Positions 8,305 to 15,642 of a stretch of DNA of 64,000 bases are shown here, in pieces. The translations under genes and the position numbers were made by a program. The DNA is from Rhizobium redzepovicii. GTDB lineage: Bacteria; Pseudomonadota; Alphaproteobacteria; Rhizobiales; Rhizobiaceae. The notes below the pieces were generated by a model. The model was not told the DNA's origin and did not search any database. It saw only the letters and a list, made by a program, of their open reading frames with translations. The stretch spans positions 33,285-97,284 of the forward strand of contig NZ_JAILYH010000023.1 in NCBI RefSeq assembly GCF_019793435.1. Direction: 5' to 3'. How positions within the stretch are numbered: position 1 is the first letter of the stretch; every line of letters starts with the position of its first letter.

Positions 8305-10176
8305 ATGGCAGACATCACACAAAGCTTCAGCCAATTGCTCCTGACTTACGGGCCAGGCGCTATGCTCGACCTCCCGGATCAGGCCGTGATCGTGTCGGGG
8401 CTGCAGGGTTGGCGCTATGGTCCAAACATGAAGACCGTGGCGGAGGATCGCCTGATTGCTCTTCTTCGTGATCAGCTGGGGGACAAGCTGAGCCCCACCT
8501 TCTCAGGCCTCCGTCAGCCACCGGAGCAGGACGAGGAGCGACGCGATGACCGCGCTCCTGGGGTAGAGGTATTGCTTTTTCCGAGCTGGTTTACCGTCGA
8601 CGAAGATGGGGATGCGTCCGGTGGCGGCGGGGATCAAACCTCTGCTGCCCTCGAGAAGCGCCGACGAATGGTGGAGTTCGACCACTTGACGGCCACCAAG
8701 GGCGGCAAGCTCTCCTACAAAGATGATCGGGGCAAGCGCCGGGAAGTGAACCCGATCCGTTTCGTGGCCGCCTGCACGAAGGGGCACCTGCAGGACATCG
8801 GTTGGCGATACCTGGCTCATCGCAATGGCGATCAAACGTGTAGAAAGCCAATGTACTGGGTTGAGCGCGGTGTAAGCTCTGACCCGTCGGACATCTCGGT
8901 CCGCTGCACATGCGGTGCCATGTTGACCATGGCCGACCTCTACAAGCCGAAGTTCTTGGGCACCTGCCGATCAGAGAGCCCTTGGCTCCAGCCGCAAAGG
9001 CTGCATGACGAGGAATGTGGCATTGACCTACGTTTGCTGCCGCGATCCGCGACCAACACGTATTTTGCCCAGACCGTTACAGTGATCTCGCTGACGAACT
9101 CGGATGATCGCGTCCGCCAAACGGTTCAGGAGCATCGACCAACCATCGATTCAATTCGGCCGTTGCCGAATTTCATCGATATCCTGCGTAGTTTGCCCCA
9201 TACCAAGGATGCGTTCGCGGAGTTTTCAGACGAAGAAATTTTGCGCGCACTCGACGAAGAGACTGGGGATGCGAGGACTTCCGCTAATCCCAGGATCGCA
9301 GAGTTTGACATCTTGGCGTCCGGCACTCGTTTCATCGGACATGACGGCCCGTCGTCTCATCTTTTCGCGGAAACATTGCCGTTGGACGAACTGCGTCTGG
9401 ATCAGCCGTGGCGAGATTTCCTGGCGGGGGTCGTCAAGGTTCATCGGCTTCGGGAAGTAACTTGTCTATATGGTTTCACGCGCCTCGAGCCACCGCCAAC
9501 GGCCGCCGAAAGCGAGCTGGATGAAATTCAGCTCGCAGTTGACGGTGCCGATCTAGCTAGGAACGTCGAATGGCTCCCGGCCATCGAGCAGTTCGGCGAA
9601 GGTATCTTTCTCCACGTCAATCCGGAGCATCTGAATCGTTGGCGAAGCCAACCCGCGGTGGACGATCGGATGCGTGTGTTGAGAGAGGGGGAATCTCGTG
9701 AGGCCGAGAGGTTCGGTCGACCTCCTTCGCATTTAGGAATAGCCTACTGGGCGCTACATTCGCTTTCCCACGCACTGATGTCCGAGCTTTCATTGGAATG
9801 CGGCTATCCACTCTCGTCCTTGAAAGAGCGTGTCTATTCCAGCGGTGCCGGCCAAGCGGATCGATATGGATTGCTAATTTACACATCGACGGCCGGCGGA
9901 CAGGGAACGCTCGGCGGGCTGAGTGGTATGGCTCACCGCGTGGGCGAATTGCTGACCCGAGCGATGAAACGCCTTGAGCTATGCTCCAACGATCCGATTT
10001 GCGCGGAGCATACACCCAACGGCGATCATGATGATCGCCATCTTCATGGCGCTGCCTGTCACGCCTGCCTTCTTATCCCTGAGACGTCGTGCGAGGCTCG
10101 GAATACGAGGCTCGACCGGGGTCTGCTTGTGCCGACGGTGGTTGCTTCCAATTATGCGTGTTTCGAAATCCTATAG
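8305..10176 (+). CDS. drmB: DISARM protein DrmB (DUF1998)
   Basis: A 623-aa protein opening with the typical DrmB start (about residues 8-32, containing LLLTYGPGAMLDL). The C-terminal half holds the DUF1998 region: HSLSHALMSEL, then YTSTAGGQGTLGGL, then a Cys/His cluster (CSNDPIC ... HGAACHAC) likely to bind zinc. DrmB is the partner of DrmA in a DNA-binding complex. Start ATG 8305 has AGAAG upstream and lies 11 bases after drmA. It is the last clearly recognisable DISARM gene; no HxK phospholipase-D (drmC) follows. Confidence 0.88.
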   Translation: MADITQSFSQLLLTYGPGAMLDLPDQAVIVSGLQGWRYGPNMKTVAEDRLIALLRDQLGDKLSPTFSGLRQPPEQDEERRDDRAPGVEVLLFPSWFTVDEDGDASGGGGDQTSAALEKRRRMVEFDHLTATKGGKLSYKDDRGKRREVNPIRFVAACTKGHLQDIGWRYLAHRNGDQTCRKPMYWVERGVSSDPSDISVRCTCGAMLTMADLYKPKFLGTCRSESPWLQPQRLHDEECGIDLRLLPRSATNTYFAQTVTVISLTNSDDRVRQTVQEHRPTIDSIRPLPNFIDILRSLPHTKDAFAEFSDEEILRALDEETGDARTSANPRIAEFDILASGTRFIGHDGPSSHLFAETLPLDELRLDQPWRDFLAGVVKVHRLREVTCLYGFTRLEPPPTAAESELDEIQLAVDGADLARNVEWLPAIEQFGEGIFLHVNPEHLNRWRSQPAVDDRMRVLREGESREAERFGRPPSHLGIAYWALHSLSHALMSELSLECGYPLSSLKERVYSSGAGQADRYGLLIYTSTAGGQGTLGGLSGMAHRVGELLTRAMKRLELCSNDPICAEHTPNGDHDDRHLHGAACHACLLIPETSCEARNTRLDRGLLVPTVVASNYACFEIL

Positions 10177-10278
10177 GGGTAATGTGGGCGCGATTTATCC
10201 GCACGTCGACTAAAGTTTGTAGGCCGTTTCGAAGGTCGTCATTTCAACATTCGCGATTGCTATTCCCGGATCAATCAA

Positions 10279-11451
10279 ATGAAAAAATCAATCAAATTAG
10301 CAATCAATGCATTTCCCTCTGTGCCCGCGAAGTTGCAGCGGCACGATGATGTGACCAAGCCTGTGACTGAGCTCAGCGTTGATCTCGCGGACCTATATCT
10401 CCATCATTTCTTTGACAAGTGGGAGAGGATTCCGCCAAATCCAGACCCGGTGCACTTCGATCATGTTCGTTACTTGATGCCGACACCAGATTTTCGGTTT
10501 CAACGGAATGGATTAGGGGCCTCCACAACGTCTCGCGGCAACACGTCAAACGAACTTGGGCACGCATTTTGTCGCTGGTTTTTGGCAGAGAAGCTCGACA
10601 TTACCTATATCGCCCACCTCGAACACGTACGCGACCATGGCACATTAACATCCAGGGGCGGCGTTTCCGTTCAAACTGACTACACCACGAAAGGTGACGC
10701 TCCAGACTATTTCTGCGCCGATGGTGGCGGGGCCGTGTCCCTCGCAGAAGCAAAGGGGACGAGCCGCGCAGTCGGTTTCAAAAGCGCGGATTTTAAAAAG
10801 TGGCGAAACCAGTTTAAGAGAGTGAAGGTGCTTGACGCCGCTGGGAAGCTGTTGCGGGTTAAGGGCTACATAGTGGCAACACGTTGGGCCACAGAGCAAA
10901 ATAGTCCCGCGGTTTACACGAAGTTGTCTGCTGAAGACCCTGAAACGGTCGGTGACCGAGAGTTTCGCGATGAAGACGGCCGCGTGGCGGTAGCGGTCAA
11001 AGCCGTCCATTACGGATCGACGTTTTTGAAGCTTGGTCAACCCCTCATTGCTGCGGCCTTAATAAGCGGATTTTTGCTGCCAAGCGATCTCGAGTTCCAG
11101 TTTGCTGTGTGGGAATGCCTTCACCCTGCGCTGGCTAGCGTAAGGTTTGTGGGCGGCTATTTCCCCACCGACACAAGGGCAGTTCAACCGTATTTCGATT
11201 TCGGCGGGAAACCGGTGATATCTCCCCCAAATCTGCTGAGGCTTGATGTAAGTGGGGGGACTTTTTTCGGAGTCGAGGAGCAAACCGCGCGATCCCTGAT
11301 AAAAGCGGCAAAAACGGACTTCATAAACCTCGCGGGCCTGCGCCCTCTTGATCGATGGCAGGGGGAGGTCAATGGAATGAGCTTTCTTCGAGACGGACAC
11401 ATAATAGGACCTGTAGACATCTTTAGGCCCGTCGCGATCATCTCGGTGTAG
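10279..11451 (+). CDS. Putative PD-(D/E)XK nuclease downstream of drmB
   Basis: A 390-aa protein of unknown family. Residues 141-159 read APDYF ... SLAEAKG: a PD followed 13 residues later by E-x-K (D143, E157, K159), the active-site pattern of PD-(D/E)XK nucleases. An upstream NELGHAF helix (E92) fits the fold's first helix. The remaining 230 residues have no recognised motif. It is on the drmB strand after a gap of about 100 bases and sits where class 1 DISARM normally has drmC, so it may supply nuclease activity to the locus. The ribosome-binding site is weak. Independent restriction-type function is the alternative. Confidence 0.62.
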   Translation: MKKSIKLAINAFPSVPAKLQRHDDVTKPVTELSVDLADLYLHHFFDKWERIPPNPDPVHFDHVRYLMPTPDFRFQRNGLGASTTSRGNTSNELGHAFCRWFLAEKLDITYIAHLEHVRDHGTLTSRGGVSVQTDYTTKGDAPDYFCADGGGAVSLAEAKGTSRAVGFKSADFKKWRNQFKRVKVLDAAGKLLRVKGYIVATRWATEQNSPAVYTKLSAEDPETVGDREFRDEDGRVAVAVKAVHYGSTFLKLGQPLIAAALISGFLLPSDLEFQFAVWECLHPALASVRFVGGYFPTDTRAVQPYFDFGGKPVISPPNLLRLDVSGGTFFGVEEQTARSLIKAAKTDFINLAGLRPLDRWQGEVNGMSFLRDGHIIGPVDIFRPVAIISV

Positions 11452-11486
11452 GACAATACTGAGTATGCTGGTCCGGCTTCGGGCTA

Positions 11487-12086
11487 CTAAAGACTGTCGG
11501 TAACAAAATCTCGGATATCCTTCACCGAGGCGACATAGCCTTCAACCGTCCCTTTGCGCAGTGACTGGGTTCCGTGATTTCCTTGGCCCCCGATCACTTC
11601 GTTTCGATCAGCCTTGTGGACGATGTTATGGCGACGCGCGATCATCTCGTGCAGTTTTCCGAAATTCCTGGCTTCAACTGCTTCTGGTGCTATGCCGCAT
11701 TGCTTGAGGGCAGTTTTCACCTCGCCAAGATCATTGAAACTCTGGTACCTGTCCAAGTAACTTTTGACGACCTCTGTGATCACATCATCGACCAATCGCC
11801 CTTTTGATGATGCAAGTTCACCGAGCGAGATTTTTTGAATTCCCCGCTTACTGCCATTTGGAAACATATAGTTGTTCAGAACCTCTGGCGGATACGTGTC
11901 GATTTTCCAGACCATAAGCGACCTCAAATAGTCTTCGAGCCCCGCGTGGAGAAGGACTAGCGCACCGCGTAGTATGTCGGTGTCTTGAACGCGACGTCGG
12001 CCCGGTTTCTCCGGGCCGTATAGAGAGACGAGATTTTCTACGCGGGTTAGGTTCTCGTTGAGTAGATCGGTTATCGGGCCCAGCAT
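11487..12086 (-). CDS. HEPN-like protein (possible RiboL-PSP-HEPN type)
   Basis: A 199-aa, mostly helical protein. The motif R152-x4-H157 (RHNIVH) with helix LHAGLEDYLRSLM at about 46-58 is the pattern of HEPN domains, whose R-x4-6-H motif is the RNase active site in many toxins and defence proteins. It is convergent with the PD-(D/E)XK gene and upstream of nothing on its own strand. The ribosome-binding site is weak. It resembles the RiboL-PSP-HEPN group by length and motif, but the subfamily is a guess. A non-catalytic HEPN role is possible. Confidence 0.65.
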   Translation of the reverse strand: MLGPITDLLNENLTRVENLVSLYGPEKPGRRRVQDTDILRGALVLLHAGLEDYLRSLMVWKIDTYPPEVLNNYMFPNGSKRGIQKISLGELASSKGRLVDDVITEVVKSYLDRYQSFNDLGEVKTALKQCGIAPEAVEARNFGKLHEMIARRHNIVHKADRNEVIGGQGNHGTQSLRKGTVEGYVASVKDIRDFVTDSL

Positions 12087-12209
12087 AACTTACGGTTTTT
12101 CCAGCTAAAAAGATGCATTCTCACGAGGGCATTTTGTCAACCACGACGATATATAAGAGAGGCCGACCAAAACCTGCAACTGAGACCGAACAAGACATTT
12201 ATGATCCGG

Positions 12210-12713
12210 TCACTCGTTCGTGTCGTCCGCGGGGGAGTGGGAATGCCCGAGCAGGAAATAGCCTCCGTTGTTGCCGAAGATGTCCTTGGCACCCCCAAGC
12301 ACCTTGCTGGCGATATAATGTTCGGGGTTGCTGTTGCGGAGTTGCAAACCGCGTGCCCGCATTTCAGTCCAGAGCTCGTCACGTCGAATCGGCCTGTTGT
12401 CCCGGTCCTTTAGAATCGCTATGGCCAAATCGATGACGTACTGGCGCTGGGACGTACCTGCTTGATCGCGGGCAGGTCGGCGTTGCTCGTTTATGGACCT
12501 CGGCGATTTTGCGAGAGACACACCGCCACTACGTGGGGGCACGTTGCCTTTTGCGGCTGAGAGGATGTAGCGCTTGGATTCCTCCGCTCGCTGTATCTCG
12601 TGCTCGACCCGCTCGAGTTCAGTCTCGATGCGATCACGCTCATTCCGCAAACGCTGAATGTCCAAGTCGATGTTGCGGAGTACATCCTCAAGAGTGCCTT
12701 GCGCGTTCGACAT
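12210..12713 (-). CDS. Coiled-coil plus winged-helix (HARE-HTH-like) protein
   Basis: A 167-aa protein. Residues about 5-50 form a coiled coil rich in E, R and I (DIQRLRNERDRIETELERVE). After a linker, residues about 88-155 look like a HARE-HTH/winged-helix: YVIDLAIAILKDRDNRPIRRDELWTEM, then GLQLRNSNPEHYIASKVL, then a wing ending GNNGGYFLLG. HARE-HTH domains occur in restriction-modification and chromatin proteins and are thought to sense modified DNA. GGAG stands 5 bases before the ATG. It is on the strand of the HEPN gene, 123 bases upstream of it, so the two may form a unit. Confidence 0.62.
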   Translation of the reverse strand: MSNAQGTLEDVLRNIDLDIQRLRNERDRIETELERVEHEIQRAEESKRYILSAAKGNVPPRSGGVSLAKSPRSINEQRRPARDQAGTSQRQYVIDLAIAILKDRDNRPIRRDELWTEMRARGLQLRNSNPEHYIASKVLGGAKDIFGNNGGYFLLGHSHSPADDTNE

Positions 12714-12919
12714 TCCATCTCCTCGCCGCAGCCGATTCTGGCTACGAAAATCGGTCGTTCAGGATGCAGTTAACACGGCCACTGAGGCTTTGCCACCGCG
12801 GCGGCGACGTACTCACCTGATTTCTGTGGGCACATAATCTCGGACCTATTTGCATTCCGGGGTGCGTGTCGCCCGCAAATCCGTGTCCATTTCATCGTGT
12901 GTACACGTCAATCGCTTGC

Positions 12920-12947
12920 TTGAATGGGTACGTTAAGCTGCTACTGT
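12920..12947 (+). promoter_or_regulatory. Sigma-70-like promoter
   Basis: TTGAAT at 12920-12925 and TACTGT at 12942-12947, with a 16-base spacer. A transcript starting near 12955 would run through the five inverted repeats and reach the 68-aa gene and gmtY about 590 bases later. Weak by sequence alone, but well placed. Confidence 0.3.
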
Positions 12948-12979
12948 GCCCACGCGACGATTCGTCCATAAACGCAAAG

Positions 12980-13382
12980 CGGCACGTGCGCTAACACGTG
13001 CCGCCGATGTCATCCGAATCCCTTCCACCAAGAAAGGAGCGAATATGTAGATTTCTATCCCGGCGTTTTTCCCCCTGCAACAGTGAACCGGTTTCAGTCC
13101 GCGTCAGCGGTGTTGAAAACCTGTATCCTGGGTTTTGGATAGCGATTTCGAGTGCCCTGGGCCAGTTCCAGGGGACAAATCGTGTGTCGCGATATTTCAG
13201 CAGGGGCAATCTTCGAATCACTTCGCTGCGTGCGCGGTCGTCTTTGTGCGGCCGCGCACGCCATGACAACGGACGTCTTCGTCCTGTAGCAAGGTTCCAA
13301 GATGAAAGCTGTACGCGCACTTCCAAATGCGTGCCAGGCAGTGAGGCGTACCCTCGATGCGAAAACAACACGGGAAGTGCGC
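12980..13382 (+). ncRNA. Candidate structured RNA or recombination site: five inverted repeats
   Basis: Five stems follow one another. 12980-13003 has perfect 9-bp arms CGGCACGTG/CACGTGCCG with a 6-nt loop. 13155-13173 has 6-bp CCCTGG/CCAGGG with a 7-nt loop. 13228-13261 has perfect 10-bp GCGTGCGCGG/CCGCGCACGC with a 14-nt loop. 13271-13284 has 5-bp GGACG/CGTCC with a TCTT loop. 13315-13382 has perfect 10-bp GCGCACTTCC/GGAAGTGCGC around 48 nt, and TGTAC/GTACA extends it. No T-runs follow, so they are not simple terminators. This density without an ORF suggests a folded RNA leader or a multi-site DNA region for the recombinases. No known RNA family was recognised; strand is assumed from the promoter. 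Confidence 0.4.
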
Positions 13383-13545
13383 TGACGTACACGTGGCGGC
13401 GCACTCCTGTTTGCCGCGTCCGGAGATCGTTCACACCGGTTGGAGGTGTTTCTTATGTCCTCCGGTGCTGCGCAGCCCTTGACCCCAAAATTCGTCGCAA
13501 GAACGCGCACACGGCAATCTGCGCGTGGTAAGAATGGAGAGAAAC

Positions 13546-13752
13546 ATGACGCGACCAAAATTTTTTCCGATACCTTTGGAACTGTACCTCAAGTTGAAAC
13601 ACGAAACGACGTTTCGCACTCCCACCACGTATTTGATCAATGGGGAGGCCGTGACCGAGTGGTATTTGGCCGATTGCCCGCCCGGGGAGGTGTCGCCGCC
13701 TCAGGATGAACCGGACGACATAGCGGACCTGATAACCCGCAACGGCTTCTGA
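13546..13752 (+). CDS. Small protein upstream of the recombinase trio, unknown function
   Basis: A 68-aa protein beginning MTRPKFFPIPLELYLKLKHE. ATG 13546 was chosen because GGAGAG lies 5 bases upstream; a GTG at 13525 in the same frame is less well placed. It has no membrane segment; the first half is basic and the last 20 residues are acidic and proline-rich. I do not recognise the family. Its position just before gmtY suggests an accessory or regulatory protein of the mobile element, for instance a directionality factor, but nothing in the sequence proves that. Confidence 0.5.
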   Translation: MTRPKFFPIPLELYLKLKHETTFRTPTTYLINGEAVTEWYLADCPPGEVSPPQDEPDDIADLITRNGF

Positions 13753-13872
13753 CCTTTCCGCCCGCTTGGACCCAATCGCAGTTCGAGCCGCGGCCAAATC
13801 CAGTCGTAACACAGCACCGACGCGCGCGAGACCTCGCGGCGTATCGAAGCGGTGCGTTTTGAGGAAGCTAAC

Positions 13873-13926
13873 ATGCTCCTAATGGACGAGATCACGCCAA
13901 GCTGCTGTGTGGCCAGGAGACAATAA
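13873..13926 (+). CDS. Possible 17-aa leader peptide before gmtY
   Basis: An ATG preceded by GAGGAAG opens a 17-codon frame that ends 3 bases before the GTG start of gmtY. The gmtY ribosome-binding site (AGGAG) lies inside its last codons, so translation of the short frame could control gmtY. It may equally be chance. Confidence 0.2.
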   Translation: MLLMDEITPSCCVARRQ

Positions 13927-13929
13927 ACA

Positions 13930-15588
13930 GTGGCATCCCAATCCAACGCACACAAATCTGGACGTCAAAAGCTCAACTCGTACCGGCGCAACAAGGCACG
14001 CGGGTTGAATTTCGTCGTTTGCCGCCAGCCGATGATGCGCTCAGGGCTTCTGAGAAGCTGGCATCGACTTTTCTTGATAGGGAAGTCTGAGGACGGCTCC
14101 GTCGTGGCCCATCCCATGGAGATCATAGATCGGTACTTCGACGATCACCCGAAAATGTCGAAGCAGCACAGAAAGGAGACCTGCCAGGTATTCGGCCTCC
14201 TGATTGACCATACCGTCGCGATTCTTCCGTCGTTGACTGCCGCTCAACTCAACGGGGACGCGCTGCCCCTGGAGAATGTCCTCTTCCGATCGTTCGCCGT
14301 CGCGCTTGCCTACGGAACCATTTCGTTCCGTGACGACGGCGTACCGATTGAGGAGAAAGGGCTGTTCTGGAGGAGCCGTAGCGCCCGGCGGGCTTTCCGG
14401 CTTCTCTCGGTCCTCGACACATTCTTCGACCACTTGGCGAAGATGGGCGTCACACCCGAATGGCTGGAGCGATACAAAGGCACGACCAGCTCATCGGAGG
14501 CATTCAGGGCCACGGCTCACCTTGCCATCCGCCGCTCGAAATCACTGCTCGCCCATCTCAAGCAATATATGGATGGCGAGGATGGCAAGCCACCACACCC
14601 TTTCACCGGCGTTGTTCGTTCTCCCGGCAGGTCGACGCCAAAGACGTACTCTTTCCCTGCGAAGTGGGTTCCCGCGTTCCTGATGGAAGGTTTCACGAAC
14701 GAACGGGGCGAGACGGACGAGACGGCTCAGCTGATCGCGTTCTTCCTGTTCTACGGCGGGCTGCGGACTAGCGAGTCGTTCCATTTGTTTTGCTCGGACG
14801 TCCAGTTCGTCGGGCAGACGCCGGCGGTGTACCTCCACCACCCGGAGGAAGGACTGCTGCAGTACGGCGCGGAATTGATCACCCGAAAAGATTATTTGCA
14901 GCACTTCCAGCGGACCTCGCGGACGATGCACGACGGCCGAGACGAGGCAGGCTGGAAGAGTGTCCGCAACGACGACGAGGGCGACCCTATCTATTGGCTT
15001 CCCGTCGGCGGGCTAAAAGACATGTTGGGTAAGCACCTGAAGACGTACCTGCGTGTCATTCGTCCGGCGTTGATGATGCGGCGACCTGCGCGATTAGGAG
15101 ACCACCCTTTTCTCTTTGTTAGCTCGGGGCGTACGGGAACCGTAAACGGGGGCGACGTAGGCGACCTTTATACTCCCGCCGCGTTTCGGTCGGCTTGGAA
15201 GGCCGCCGTGAAGCGGATTGCTCGTAGATATCCGGAATCTGGTTTGAAGTACGGAAAACGCTTCGGAACGTCTCCGCACGGCGCTCGCCATTTCTATGGC
15301 AGGTTCCTACGAACGCTTGGGATCAGCGGTGACATCATTCAGGTATGCATGCACCATAAGCACCCTGACAGCCACTTGCGCTACGTCGAGCTCTCGCCAG
15401 ACGAGGTCAACGCGATCCTCAAGAAAGCGGCCGCCAACGACAACGACCCATCCGTTTCCATTCAAAATCCGATCGCCGCAGCACGGAAAGATTTCGAGGC
15501 CGATTTCCATGGGGAAACCTACGGCGTCCGGTCATCTTCCGGGGGGGGCCGTCATTCGGGTCGGGGATGGTGGTCGCGCGCCCGCTGA
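13930..15588 (+). CDS. gmtY: Tyrosine recombinase, GmtY-like (gamma-mobile-trio)
   Basis: A 552-aa integrase-type recombinase. Catalytic residues of the family are visible: first Arg in FYGGLRTSESF (about residue 279), the H-x-x-R box as SPHGARHF (about 452-459), and the late H ... Tyr as HHKHPDSHLRYVEL (about 474-487). The start is GTG with AGGAG about 10 bases upstream. Length, and being the first of three tightly packed genes with a roughly 1000-aa recombinase-like protein and a roughly 220-aa protein, match GmtY of the gamma-mobile-trio module. These proteins are taken to move defence islands. The trio assignment is from memory of the family; the recombinase call itself is firm. Confidence 0.8.
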   Translation: MASQSNAHKSGRQKLNSYRRNKARGLNFVVCRQPMMRSGLLRSWHRLFLIGKSEDGSVVAHPMEIIDRYFDDHPKMSKQHRKETCQVFGLLIDHTVAILPSLTAAQLNGDALPLENVLFRSFAVALAYGTISFRDDGVPIEEKGLFWRSRSARRAFRLLSVLDTFFDHLAKMGVTPEWLERYKGTTSSSEAFRATAHLAIRRSKSLLAHLKQYMDGEDGKPPHPFTGVVRSPGRSTPKTYSFPAKWVPAFLMEGFTNERGETDETAQLIAFFLFYGGLRTSESFHLFCSDVQFVGQTPAVYLHHPEEGLLQYGAELITRKDYLQHFQRTSRTMHDGRDEAGWKSVRNDDEGDPIYWLPVGGLKDMLGKHLKTYLRVIRPALMMRRPARLGDHPFLFVSSGRTGTVNGGDVGDLYTPAAFRSAWKAAVKRIARRYPESGLKYGKRFGTSPHGARHFYGRFLRTLGISGDIIQVCMHHKHPDSHLRYVELSPDEVNAILKKAAANDNDPSVSIQNPIAAARKDFEADFHGETYGVRSSSGGGRHSGRGWWSRAR

Positions 15589-15642
15589 TTGAGCAACAAA
15601 AGTGCCGCGGAACGCCGATCGGCCCGCAATCCAGGAGTCAAA

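Larger units (their letters stand above)
12714..13545. other. 832-base stretch without a convincing protein gene
   Basis: Several short frames are open but none has a good ribosome-binding site with a plausible protein. One good site (AAGGAG near 13035) is followed by ATG and then at once by TAG. The stretch holds a promoter-like element and a series of strong inverted repeats, listed separately. It lies immediately upstream of the small gene and the recombinase trio and is read here as a regulatory, RNA-coding or recombination region. Confidence 0.55.

Noticed and set aside
10279..11451. Possible drmC
   Set aside because: No HxK(x4)D phospholipase-D motif; the residues present fit a PD-(D/E)XK nuclease instead.
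13042..13047. Start codon followed at once by a stop (ATG-TAG) behind a good ribosome-binding site
   Set aside because: Could be a minimal start-stop element, but with no further support it is only mentioned within the structured region.
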